Shown here piece after piece: positions 17,343 through 24,478 of a stretch of DNA of 64,000 nucleotides (the stretch's first letter is position 1; every line of letters begins with the position of its first letter). The stretch covers positions 13,045 to 77,044 of the forward strand of contig JADJCX010000019.1 of assembly GCA_016703005.1 (NCBI GenBank). Reading direction: 5' to 3'. This stretch comes from Flavobacteriales bacterium (GTDB taxonomy: Bacteria > Bacteroidota > Bacteroidia > Flavobacteriales_F > PHOS-HE28). Under the pieces are notes generated by a model that made no database searches, had not been told where the DNA came from, and saw only the letters and a program-made list of their open reading frames with translations. A program made the translations under genes and the position numbers.

Positions 17343-18593
17343 CTAGCTGTACTTACGGAAAACCACCGAGGTATTGTGACCGCCGAACCCGAACGTGTTG
17401 CTGATCGCCACGTTCACCGTGCGCTTTTGCGCCGTGTTGAAGGTGAGGTTCAGTTTCGGATCGATCTCCGGATCATCAGTGAAGTGATTGATAGTAGGCG
17501 GCACGATATCGTTGACCACGGACAGGATCGTCGCCACACCTTCCACCGCCCCTGCGCCACCCAACAAGTGGCCGGTCATGCTCTTGGTGGCGTTGATATT
17601 CATCTTGTACGCCTGCTCGCCGAAGAGTTTCTGGATGGCCTTCAACTCTTGCGGATCGCCGATGGGCGTGCTTGTGCCGTGCGTGTTGATTAGGTCCACG
17701 TCGGTGAGCGCGATGCCCGAATCGGCCACCGCGTTCTTCATGCACAGATGTACGCCAACGCCTTCGGGATGTGGCGCGGTGATGTGGTATGCATCGCTGC
17801 TCATACCAGCGCCGATCACTTCGCAATAGATGCGGGCGCCCCGGGCCTTGGCATGTTCCAGGTCCTCGAGAATGATGGCAGCGCCACCATCGCCCAACAC
17901 GAAACCATCACGGTCTTTATCGTATGGACGGCTTGCTGTAAGCGGGTCGTCGTTGCGTGTGCTCATGGCGTGCAGCGCATTGAACCCGCCAACACCGGCC
18001 TCATAGATCGCCGCTTCGCTTCCGCCGGTCACCATGGCGCTGCACATGCCCAAACGGATCACGTTGAAGGCGTCGATCATGCTGTTGTTGCCGCTGGCGC
18101 ACGCGCTCACGGTAACATAGCTGGGGCCGCGCAAGCCATGCCGCATGCTCACCAACCCTGCAGCACTGTCGGCGATCATCTTCGGGATGAAGAATGGGTT
18201 GAAGCGCGGCGTACCGTCGCCCCGGCCGAATGCGATGCACTCTTCCTGGAAGGTCTTCAGCCCGCCGATACCACTGCCCCAGATCACCCCGAAGCGGTCC
18301 TTGTCGACCTTCTCCAGGTCGAGACCGGCATCCTTGATCGCCTCGTCGCTCGCCACCACGGCGTACTGCGCGAATGGGTCCATCTTCCGCGCTTCCTTGC
18401 GGTCCATGAACTGCTCCGGGTCGAAGCCTTTCACTTCGCATGCGAAGCGGGTTTTGAACTTGCTCGCGTCGAAGCGGGTGATGGGTGCCGCGCCACTACG
18501 CCCGGCAACCAGCCCAGCCCAGTAATCCTTTGCGGTATTACCAAGCGGAGTGATGGCTCCGAGGCCTGTTACGACAACGCGCCTGAGCTGCAT
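17343..18593 (-). CDS. fabF: 3-oxoacyl-ACP synthase II, FabF
   Basis: 416 residues, full length. It elongates acyl-ACP with malonyl-ACP. The Cys-His-His triad is visible: Cys165 in TVSACASGNNS, His305 in INTHGTSTPIGD and His342 in MTGHLLGGAGAVE. It lies between acpP (31 bp upstream) and rnc (3 bp downstream), forming one transcription unit. Confidence 0.98.
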   Translation of the reverse strand: MQLRRVVVTGLGAITPLGNTAKDYWAGLVAGRSGAAPITRFDASKFKTRFACEVKGFDPEQFMDRKEARKMDPFAQYAVVASDEAIKDAGLDLEKVDKDRFGVIWGSGIGGLKTFQEECIAFGRGDGTPRFNPFFIPKMIADSAAGLVSMRHGLRGPSYVTVSACASGNNSMIDAFNVIRLGMCSAMVTGGSEAAIYEAGVGGFNALHAMSTRNDDPLTASRPYDKDRDGFVLGDGGAAIILEDLEHAKARGARIYCEVIGAGMSSDAYHITAPHPEGVGVHLCMKNAVADSGIALTDVDLINTHGTSTPIGDPQELKAIQKLFGEQAYKMNINATKSMTGHLLGGAGAVEGVATILSVVNDIVPPTINHFTDDPEIDPKLNLTFNTAQKRTVNVAISNTFGFGGHNTSVVFRKYS

Positions 18594-18624
18594 GAAGTTG
18601 ACCCCCGACTAGTCGGAGATCGGG

Positions 18625-18861
18625 TTACTTCGCGTTCTTCTCGACGTAATCCACAGCCTGACCCACGGTCTGGATCTTCTCAGCCTGATCGTCCGGGATG
18701 GCGATGTTGAATTCCTTCTCGAACTCCATGATGAGTTCGACGGTATCGAGGCTGTCAGCGCCAAGGTCGTTGGTGAAGCTCGCTTCCGGCGTCACTTCAT
18801 TCTGATCAACGCCCAGTTTATCCACAATGATCGCGATGACCCTTGACTTGATGTCCGACAT
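18625..18861 (-). CDS. acpP: Acyl carrier protein
   Basis: 78 residues, acidic. The phosphopantetheine attachment site is Ser37 in DLGADSLDTVELIMEFEKEF. The frame extends upstream to 18957, but MSDIKSRVIAIIVDKLGV is the standard N-terminus, so the start is 18861. It carries growing acyl chains for FabH, FabF and PlsX, all encoded in this window. Confidence 0.98.
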   Translation of the reverse strand: MSDIKSRVIAIIVDKLGVDQNEVTPEASFTNDLGADSLDTVELIMEFEKEFNIAIPDDQAEKIQTVGQAVDYVEKNAK

Positions 18862-18894
18862 GGTTGTCCTGTTATTGGTTGAAAAAGGAGGGTG

Positions 18895-18902
18895 CAAAGA
18901 AA
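18895..18902 (-). promoter_or_regulatory. Putative -7 element TTTCTTTG for acpP-fabF-rnc
   Basis: TTTCTTTG differs by one base from TAnnTTTG and lies 34 bp before the acpP ATG. A GGAG on the opposite strand is not an RBS for this gene. Confidence 0.35.
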
Positions 18903-18981
18903 GGGTTTTCCGTTTCCCCTCCATCGCCCATAAAACCCCAATGCAAGTTCCGGTCATTCAGGCGGTTGCCGATGAAGGCTG

Positions 18982-19593
18982 GTGTCGAATGCCGACTTTC
19001 GCCCCGTGATACGCCTTGCCATCCTAGCTTCCGGTTCCGGGACCAACGCCCAACGGTTGGTGGAGCATTTTGCAGGCCACGCCGCTGTGGAAGTCGCGCT
19101 GATCGGGACCGACAATGCCAAAGCAGGGGTGATCCAGCGGGCATGGGCGCTCGGGGTTCCACTTTTTCTCTTCGACAAGACGCTGCTGCGCAATGGAGAG
19201 CTTCAGGAGGAACTTGCGGCCCAGCGCATCGATGTGATCCTGCTGGCAGGCTTCATGCAGCTGATCCCGGCAGAACTCGTTCGGACGTTTCCGAAGCGGA
19301 TCATCAACATCCACCCGGCACTATTGCCCAAGTATGGCGGCAAAGGCATGTACGGCGACCGGGTGCATGCCGCCGTGATCGCCGCCGGCGAAAAGGAAAG
19401 CGGAATTACGATCCACTTCGTTAACGAGCACTACGACGAAGGCGAGCATATCGCCCAGTTCCACTGCCCGGTGCTACCGACCGACACGGTGACTTCACTT
19501 GCGGAACGCGTGCACGGGCTGGAGCATGCACACTACCCCGCAGTAGTGGAGAAACTGGTCGCCACGGGCCACGGGCCACGGGCCACGGGCTAG
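18982..19593 (+). CDS. purN: Phosphoribosylglycinamide formyltransferase PurN
   Basis: About 195-203 residues. It transfers a formyl group from 10-formyl-THF to GAR in purine synthesis. Seen: LAILASGSGTNAQRLVEHF, INIHPALLPKYGGKGMYGDR (with the catalytic Asn-His and the substrate loop), and GITIHFVNEHYDEGEHIAQ. The GTG at 18982 gives 203 residues; the GTG at 19006 (VIRLAILASG) follows directly after ACTTTCGCCCC, a promoter-like sequence, and may be the true start with a leaderless mRNA. The C-terminal tail is encoded by a heptamer repeat. Confidence 0.95.
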   Translation: MSNADFRPVIRLAILASGSGTNAQRLVEHFAGHAAVEVALIGTDNAKAGVIQRAWALGVPLFLFDKTLLRNGELQEELAAQRIDVILLAGFMQLIPAELVRTFPKRIINIHPALLPKYGGKGMYGDRVHAAVIAAGEKESGITIHFVNEHYDEGEHIAQFHCPVLPTDTVTSLAERVHGLEHAHYPAVVEKLVATGHGPRATG

Positions 19594-19618
19594 CTGGTGG
19601 GTGCTTCCGTCCCGTGGC
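19561..19618 (+). repeat. Four GCCACGG heptamers plus a distal inverted copy
   Basis: GCCACGG is repeated four times without gaps at 19561-19588, at the very end of purN (encoding the tail ATGHGPRATG). An inverted copy, CCGTGGC, lies at 19612-19618 just after the stop, so the transcript can fold into a GC-rich hairpin. It may serve as a terminator-like structure. A second heptamer array occurs at 49006. Confidence 0.7.
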
Positions 19619-19643
19619 GCGCAGCGCGAAGCCCGAAGCCGTT

Positions 19644-19651
19644 CATCTTCG
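19644..19651 (+). promoter_or_regulatory. Putative -7 element CATCTTCG directly before marC
   Basis: CATCTTCG followed by CCCC and the ATG at 19656. It fits the local TAnnTTCG pattern with one mismatch and would give an essentially leaderless mRNA. Confidence 0.35.
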
Positions 19652-19655
19652 CCCC

Positions 19656-20264
19656 ATGGATTTCACCGAGATCGGCAAAGCCTTTTTGATCCTGTTCGCG
19701 GTGATCGATGTGATCGGGGGCATCCCCATGATCCTGCAGGTACGTGAGAAGGCTGGCGTCATCTACCCACTGCGTGCGACGCTTGTGAGCTTGGGCATCA
19801 TGATCGTGTTCCTGTTTCTCGGTGAGAAGATCCTTGGGCTGGTTGGCGTGGACGTGAACTCCTTCGCCGTTGCCGGGGCCTTCGTGCTCTTCTTCATCGC
19901 ATTGGAAATGATACTCGGCGTGAAGCTCTTCAAGGAAGACCACAGCGCCCCGGGCCTACCCAGCAGCGACCCGAAGGTGTACAGCATTGTGCCGTTGGCG
20001 TTCCCGGTGATCGCCGGTGCAGGCACCATCACCACGATCCTTTCGCTCCGCGCCGAATTCCAGCAGGTGAATATCGCTTTGGCCATCTTGCTCAACATGA
20101 TCCCGGTGCTGTTGGTGCTCTTCCTCACCAACCGTATTGAACGGTTGCTCGGGCGCGTTGGGCTGATCGTTCTCCGCAAGGCGTTCGGGATCATCCTGCT
20201 CGCGATCAGCATCAAGCTCTTCGCGGGGAACATCACCTATCTCTTCCCGCACACGGCCCAATGA
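19656..20264 (+). CDS. MarC family integral membrane protein
   Basis: 202 residues with six predicted transmembrane segments. Seen: DFTEIGKAFLILFAVIDVIG at the N-terminus, PLAFPVIAGAGTITTILSL in the middle, and RKAFGIILLAISIKLFAGNI at the end, all MarC/UPF0056 features. The family's transport function is unresolved; the name derives from proximity to marRAB in E. coli, which does not apply here. The stop overlaps the rnhA start by 4 bp. Confidence 0.93.
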   Translation: MDFTEIGKAFLILFAVIDVIGGIPMILQVREKAGVIYPLRATLVSLGIMIVFLFLGEKILGLVGVDVNSFAVAGAFVLFFIALEMILGVKLFKEDHSAPGLPSSDPKVYSIVPLAFPVIAGAGTITTILSLRAEFQQVNIALAILLNMIPVLLVLFLTNRIERLLGRVGLIVLRKAFGIILLAISIKLFAGNITYLFPHTAQ

Positions 20265-20731
20265 AAGTAACAGCGTACACGGACGGTGCTGCCAGCGGCA
20301 ATCCGGGCCCGGGCGGCTATGGGGTTGTCTTGGAAGCTGGCAAGCACCGCAAGGAACTATGGGGAGGATTCCGGCGCACCACCAATAACCGCATGGAACT
20401 ATTGGCCACCATCGTGGCCATGGAAAGCTTGAAAAGCCCCGGCACCGAGATCACAATCGTCAGTGATAGCAGGTACGTGGTCGATAGCGTTGAGAAGCAA
20501 TGGGTGTTCGATTGGGAGAAGAAGGACTTCGCGAAGAAGAAGAACCCGGATCTTTGGAAGCGGTTCCTGGCGATCTACCGGCAGCACAAAGTGCGTTTCC
20601 AATGGATCCGCGGACACAACGGCCACCCGCAGAACGAGCTATGCGATCAACTGGCGGTAGCCGCTCGCGAGCAACCCGACCTGCCTGCCGACGAGGCGTA
20701 CGAGCGGATGGGGGATGAAGGGCTTTTCTAG
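20261..20731 (+). CDS. rnhA: Ribonuclease HI
   Basis: 156 residues. It degrades RNA in RNA-DNA hybrids. The acidic active site is visible: YTDGAASGNPGPGGYG (Asp8), NNRMELLATI (Glu), IVSDSRYVVDS (Asp) and NELCDQLAVAA (Asp), with IRGHNGH just before. It is translationally coupled to marC (ATGA overlap). Confidence 0.96.
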   Translation: MKVTAYTDGAASGNPGPGGYGVVLEAGKHRKELWGGFRRTTNNRMELLATIVAMESLKSPGTEITIVSDSRYVVDSVEKQWVFDWEKKDFAKKKNPDLWKRFLAIYRQHKVRFQWIRGHNGHPQNELCDQLAVAAREQPDLPADEAYERMGDEGLF

Positions 20732-20736
20732 GGATC

Positions 20737-20744
20737 TACATTCG
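20737..20744 (+). promoter_or_regulatory. Putative -7 element TACATTCG before the biotinyl-carrier gene
   Basis: TACATTCG lies 13 bp before the ATG at 20758, in a 26-bp intergenic gap. The transcript leader would be 5-10 nt. Confidence 0.45.
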
Positions 20745-20757
20745 TCACCCTTTCCAC

Positions 20758-21270
20758 ATGGCCAAACTCTACGCAACCGTCAACGCTGGCAAGGAGCCCA
20801 TTGTATTGGAGCGTGCCACGCCGAATGCTCCTTGGTCGTTGCCCAAAGACGGCAAGGCCGATCTGGTGAAGACCGGTCCCGGCAGCTACAGCTTGGTGCT
20901 CGATGGCCGCAGCTACAACGTGCTGGTGTTGAAGGAGGACAAGGAGAACAAGACCGTGCGTCTGCGCATCGGCGCCAAGACTTTCACGGTGGTTCTGGAG
21001 GATGAGCAGCGCCACCTGATGCATGCGCTCGGTTTGGATAAGGCCATGCAAACGGTTGCCAAGGACCTTAAGGCCCCAATGCCAGGACTAGTGCTGAAAG
21101 TGCTGGTAAAGCCGGGCGATGTGGTGAAGAAGAACGACGCGGTGCTGATCCTGGAGGCCATGAAAATGGAGAACGTGATCAAGGCCCCCGGCGACGCGGT
21201 GGTGAGCGCCGTGCACGTGCAGGAACGCGTAGCGGTTGAGAAAGGTCAGCTATTGCTCAACTTCGGTTAG
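20758..21270 (+). CDS. Biotin/lipoyl-attachment carrier protein
   Basis: 170 residues. The N-terminal about 95 residues form a beta-rich domain; the C-terminal biotinyl domain has LKAPMPGLVLKVLVKPGDVV and ILEAMKMENVIKAPGD, with Lys136 the biotin site. MKMEN with the preceding APMPG is typical of carriers for propionyl/methylmalonyl-CoA-type carboxylases rather than the AMKLFNE form of AccB at 4714. No carboxyltransferase gene is adjacent. The partner enzyme is unknown; it could also serve a pyruvate or acyl-CoA carboxylase elsewhere. Confidence 0.9.
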   Translation: MAKLYATVNAGKEPIVLERATPNAPWSLPKDGKADLVKTGPGSYSLVLDGRSYNVLVLKEDKENKTVRLRIGAKTFTVVLEDEQRHLMHALGLDKAMQTVAKDLKAPMPGLVLKVLVKPGDVVKKNDAVLILEAMKMENVIKAPGDAVVSAVHVQERVAVEKGQLLLNFG

Positions 21271-21325
21271 CACCTTCGCATCGCGTGGCACGATGATGGT
21301 TGCCAACGCCTAACATCACAACGCC

Positions 21326-22036
21326 ATGGAACGCATCGACCGCAAGCAATTCATCATTCGCAGCGCACAAGCCACCGCTGGCACACTGCTCGCCGGTCCG
21401 CTGCTCGCGCGCACCTTGGGCAATGCGTTGCCCGTTGATCCGTTCGCTTTCGCGCAAGTGCCACTGCCCTATGCGCCGGAAGCGCTGGAGCCCTCCATCG
21501 ACAAGTTGACGATGGAGATCCACTACGGCAAGCACCACGCTGCGTACATCAAGAATGTGAACGAGGCCATTGCTGCCGAGAAGATCGTGGCCGCCGATGT
21601 GCACGACTTCTTCAGGCAAACGTCGAAGCTGAGCGCCAAAGCCCGGAACAACGGCGGCGGTGCTTGGAACCACAATTTCTTCTGGGAAAGCATGGCTCCC
21701 GCTGGCGGTGGTCCCGAGGGCAATGTGTTGGACGCCATCAACGGGGCCTTTGGTGACGTGGAGAAATTCAAAACAGCCTTCACCGAAGTGGCCATGAAGC
21801 GCTTCGGCAGCGGATGGGCTTGGTTGGTGGTTCAGAACGGTAAACTGGCCATCGGCTCAACGCCCAACCAAGACAATCCGCTCATGGATGTGGGCGACCT
21901 CCGTGGCGCGCCTTTGCTTGCGCTCGATGTGTGGGAACACGCTTACTACCTCAAATACCAGAACAAGCGCAACGAGTACGTGGCCAACTGGTGGAACGTG
22001 GTGAACTGGGGTGCAGTTGCTCACCGGATGAAGTGA
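21326..22036 (+). CDS. Fe/Mn superoxide dismutase with export signal
   Basis: 236 residues. The C-terminal 200 residues are a complete Fe/Mn SOD: ligand regions IHYGKHHAAYIKNVN, AWNHNFFWESM and DVWEHAYYLKYQNKR. The N-terminus (DRKQFIIRSAQATAGTLLAG then ALPVDPFAFAQ) is a signal peptide resembling a Tat signal with RK in place of RR. The enzyme is therefore probably in the periplasm or outside, removing superoxide there. Metal choice (Fe, Mn or both) cannot be decided from the sequence. Confidence 0.93.
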   Translation: MERIDRKQFIIRSAQATAGTLLAGPLLARTLGNALPVDPFAFAQVPLPYAPEALEPSIDKLTMEIHYGKHHAAYIKNVNEAIAAEKIVAADVHDFFRQTSKLSAKARNNGGGAWNHNFFWESMAPAGGGPEGNVLDAINGAFGDVEKFKTAFTEVAMKRFGSGWAWLVVQNGKLAIGSTPNQDNPLMDVGDLRGAPLLALDVWEHAYYLKYQNKRNEYVANWWNVVNWGAVAHRMK

Positions 22037-22044
22037 TCCGCTGA

Positions 22045-22974
22045 TCACTCCTCCACCAACTCGATATCGAAATCCACCAGATCCACGAACTGGCGGATGC
22101 GCTCATCGATCTCATCGCGCGTAAGCGTGAGCAGGCGCTCGGTGCCGAATTTCTCGCAAGCGAATGAGGCCAGCGCTGAACCAGTGATGATCGCGCGCTT
22201 CAGGTTGTCGAAGCTGTGATCCTGCGTGTGCGCTAAGTACCCGATAAAGCCTCCTGCGAAGGTGTCCCCGGCACCTGTTGGGTCGATGATGTCTTCCAAT
22301 GGCAAGGCTGGTGCGAAGAACACACGGTCCTCGCCGAAGAGCAGCGCGCCGTGCTCGCCCTTCTTCACGACCAAGTATTTGGGGCCCATTGCCAGGATCT
22401 TGTTCGCAGCCTTCACCAAGCTGTGCTCTCCGCTCAGTTGGCGTGCCTCAGCATCATTGATCGTAAGGATGTCGACCCGCGAGATGACTTCACGCAAGGC
22501 GGGCATGGCGCTGTCCATCCAAAAGTTCATGGTGTCAAGGACAACAAGCGCGGGCTGTACCTCCATCTGTTCGATCACCTTCAACTGCACCTTCGGGTCG
22601 AGGTTGCCGAGCATCACATAGGGTGCGCTGCGGTAGGCTTCAGGCAGCTTGGGGTCAAGTTCCAGCAACACGTTCAAGCGCGTCTCCAAGGTGTCGCGCG
22701 TGTTCATGTCGTAGTGGTATTTGCCGCTCCAGTAGAAGCTCTCCTTGCCCTTGAGCACCTCAAGACCCAGCAGGTCCACTCCGCGAACACGCAGCTCGTC
22801 GAGCATGCTCTTGGGGAAATCATCACCCACCACGCTCACCAGTCCCATCTTCTTCACGTAGTGCGAAGCGGCAAGGCTGATGAAAGTCGCGGCGCCACCC
22901 ACCACGCGGTCGGCTTTCCCGAAGGGTGTTTCAATGCTGTCGAACGCTACAGTGCCAACGGTGATGAGTTGCAT
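22045..22974 (-). CDS. PfkB family carbohydrate kinase
   Basis: 309 residues. The C-terminal signature IIDPTGAGDTFAGGFIGYLA carries the catalytic Asp (GAGD), and VVGGAATFISLAASHY is the N-terminal substrate-binding Gly-rich region. Related to ribokinase and adenosine kinase; the substrate is a sugar or nucleoside, not identifiable here. The gene ends 9 bp from the convergent SOD gene. It is followed upstream by tRNA-Asn on the same strand. Confidence 0.9.
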   Translation of the reverse strand: MQLITVGTVAFDSIETPFGKADRVVGGAATFISLAASHYVKKMGLVSVVGDDFPKSMLDELRVRGVDLLGLEVLKGKESFYWSGKYHYDMNTRDTLETRLNVLLELDPKLPEAYRSAPYVMLGNLDPKVQLKVIEQMEVQPALVVLDTMNFWMDSAMPALREVISRVDILTINDAEARQLSGEHSLVKAANKILAMGPKYLVVKKGEHGALLFGEDRVFFAPALPLEDIIDPTGAGDTFAGGFIGYLAHTQDHSFDNLKRAIITGSALASFACEKFGTERLLTLTRDEIDERIRQFVDLVDFDIELVEE

Positions 22975-23023
22975 GGTGATGGGGGTTCTTAACTGACCGA
23001 AGGCGGTGATCAGTGCTTTATGA

Positions 23024-23042
23024 CCCTCTCCTTGGGAGAGGG
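23024..23042. other. CCCTCTCC/GGAGAGGG hairpin
   Basis: An eight-base perfect stem with loop TTG, between pfkB and the tRNA. It may help terminate the tRNA transcript or stabilise RNA ends. No long T-run follows. Confidence 0.45.
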
Positions 23043-23060
23043 GGGTGAGGTCAGAACAAC

Positions 23061-23082
23061 GAAGGCCGCGTTAGCGGCCTTC
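23061..23082 (-). terminator. Intrinsic terminator after tRNA-Asn
   Basis: A nine-base perfect stem, GAAGGCCGC with GCGGCCTTC around loop GTTA, lies 3 bp after the tRNA 3' end. On the minus strand it is followed by GTTGTTCT, a weak T tract. Confidence 0.6.
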
Positions 23083-23085
23083 TTG

Positions 23086-23159
23086 CTCCCCGGGCTGGAC
23101 TTGAACCAGCGACCCCATGATTAACAGTCATGTGCTCTAACCAGCTGAGCTACCAGGGA
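23086..23159 (-). tRNA. tRNA-Asn (anticodon GTT)
   Basis: The minus strand folds into a complete cloverleaf of 74 nt. The acceptor stem is TCCCTGG paired with CCGGGGA (one T-G pair), with discriminator G. The anticodon loop is CTGTTAATC with GTT, reading AAC/AAT. The T loop has GGTTCAAGTCC. The CCA end is not encoded. A consensus promoter and a terminator flank it. Confidence 0.97.
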
Positions 23160-23179
23160 AGGTCCCTCGAAAGGGACGG

Positions 23180-23209
23180 CAAATGTAGCCGCACGGTGCA
23201 AAGGCGCAA
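23180..23209 (-). promoter_or_regulatory. Consensus promoter TTG-N19-TACATTTG for tRNA-Asn
   Basis: On the minus strand TTG (23207-23209), then 19 bp, then TACATTTG (23180-23187): the best Bacteroidota consensus in the window. A hairpin GTCCCT-cgaa-AGGGAC (23162-23177) lies between it and the tRNA 5' end and is probably removed during processing. Confidence 0.75.
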
Positions 23210-23224
23210 GCGCGAAAACCAAGA

Positions 23225-23254
23225 GCAAAAAGAAAGGGGACCGAAGTCCCCTTT
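23225..23254 (-). terminator. Intrinsic terminator of ssb with UUCG tetraloop
   Basis: On the minus strand AAAGGGGAC, loop TTCG, GTCCCCTTT, then CTTTTTG: a nine-base stem with the extra-stable UUCG loop and a T-run. It lies 20 bp after the ssb stop codon. Confidence 0.85.
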
Positions 23255-23274
23255 CCCTGAGAAAGTCACGTTGT

Positions 23275-23637
23275 TCAAGCCGCAACAGCGCTCTCGGGCT
23301 GTTTGCTTTTCCCCAAGAGTTGGAAGTCGCTCATGATCACCTCGGTCACATAGCGCTTCAGGCCATCCTTGCCTTCGAAGCTGCGGTGCACGAGTTTTCC
23401 CTCCAACGCCACGGGGGTGCCTTTGCGGAGCAGGCGGCCTACTTGATCTGCCGTGCGGCCCCAAGCGATCACCGTGTGCCACTGGGTATCCTTAACCCAT
23501 TCGCCGGCGGCGTTCTTGTAGCTATCGGTGGTGGCTACGGAGATGCGGGCCACTTTCTTTCCGCCTTGGATCTCGCGCACTTCAGGGTCGAAACCGAGGT
23601 TGCCGATCAGGCTCACTTTGTTCTTCAGCGTGTTCAT
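23275..23637 (-). CDS. ssb: Single-stranded DNA-binding protein
   Basis: 120 residues, starting MNTLKNKVSLIGNLGFDPEV. The OB fold has RISVATTDSYKNAAGEW, WHTVIAWGRTADQVGRLLRK and a C-terminal SDFQLLGK strand. It is shorter than E. coli SSB (178): it ends KQPESAVAA and lacks the acidic DDDIPF tip that recruits partners. It may therefore be a second SSB, or one of the short Bacteroidota forms. The frame is open up to 23718, but this start fits the family. Confidence 0.92.
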   Translation of the reverse strand: MNTLKNKVSLIGNLGFDPEVREIQGGKKVARISVATTDSYKNAAGEWVKDTQWHTVIAWGRTADQVGRLLRKGTPVALEGKLVHRSFEGKDGLKRYVTEVIMSDFQLLGKSKQPESAVAA

Positions 23638-23911
23638 GGGTACTGGGGTTTGGGTGTTGGGTTGTTTGTTCTGGTAACGGTTTCGTCGTTGACCGGGGCA
23701 AACGTCCGGCGACCCCATTTCCGGTGTCGGAGTTCTACCGGTTGTTGGCGTACATAAGCAGTGCTAATCGTTTGCTTTACGGTACATAATTCCGCCAAAA
23801 GCCGCTGCGGACCGCATCCAACAAGGCTTCCACTACTTTCACCGATAGTGCCGCACGGAGGCAGCGTCCACCATGGGGGTTGGCGTCTTGCACCCGTAAG
23901 GCCTTAACGAT

Positions 23912-24478
23912 TTGCGGGAACTGACCGACCAGGAACTGGTACAGGGCTGTTTGCGGGAGGACAAAAAATGCCAAGAGGCGTTGTACTCACGCTATGCACG
24001 CCGCATGTACGCCGTGTGCCTGCGCTATGCACGCCATGCGCTCGAAGCGCAGGATGTATTGCAGGACGGTTGGGTGCGCGTGTTCGACAAGCTGCACATG
24101 TTCCGTGGAGAGGGATCGCTGGAAGGATGGATACGTCGCACCATGGTACACACTGCCATCAGCAACTACCGCAAGAAGAGCTTCCAACAGGAGCGCTTCG
24201 GGTTGGAGCATTTGCCCGAGGAGCCTGTGGCCGCAACCGCGATCGATGGCCTGGGCCATGCCGAACTGTTGAAGCTGGTGGACCAATTGCCTGAAGGCTA
24301 CAAGATGGTCTTCAACCTGTTCGCGATAGAGGGCTACGACCATGCCGAGATAGCCGAAATGATTGGGTGCGGCGAAAGCACCAGCCGTAGCCAACTGGCA
24401 AAAGCGCGCCGCTTCCTGCAGCTGAGAATTTCTGAACGACACGTCAAGATCCATGAAGGAGAGACATCCGATAGATGA
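23912..24478 (+). CDS. ECF-type RNA polymerase sigma factor
   Basis: 188 residues from a TTG start. Region 2 has EALYSRYARRMYAVCLRYAR and the DVLQDGWVRVFDKLHMF motif; region 4 has LVDQLPEGYKMVFNLFAIEG followed by a helix-turn-helix, HAEIAEMIGCGESTSRSQLA. It directs RNA polymerase to a specific set of promoters. Its 3' end overlaps by 26 bp the gene for an anti-sigma-like membrane protein, so the two are co-expressed and probably form a regulatory pair. The TTG start is the only one giving region 2 in full. Confidence 0.92.
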   Translation: MRELTDQELVQGCLREDKKCQEALYSRYARRMYAVCLRYARHALEAQDVLQDGWVRVFDKLHMFRGEGSLEGWIRRTMVHTAISNYRKKSFQQERFGLEHLPEEPVAATAIDGLGHAELLKLVDQLPEGYKMVFNLFAIEGYDHAEIAEMIGCGESTSRSQLAKARRFLQLRISERHVKIHEGETSDR

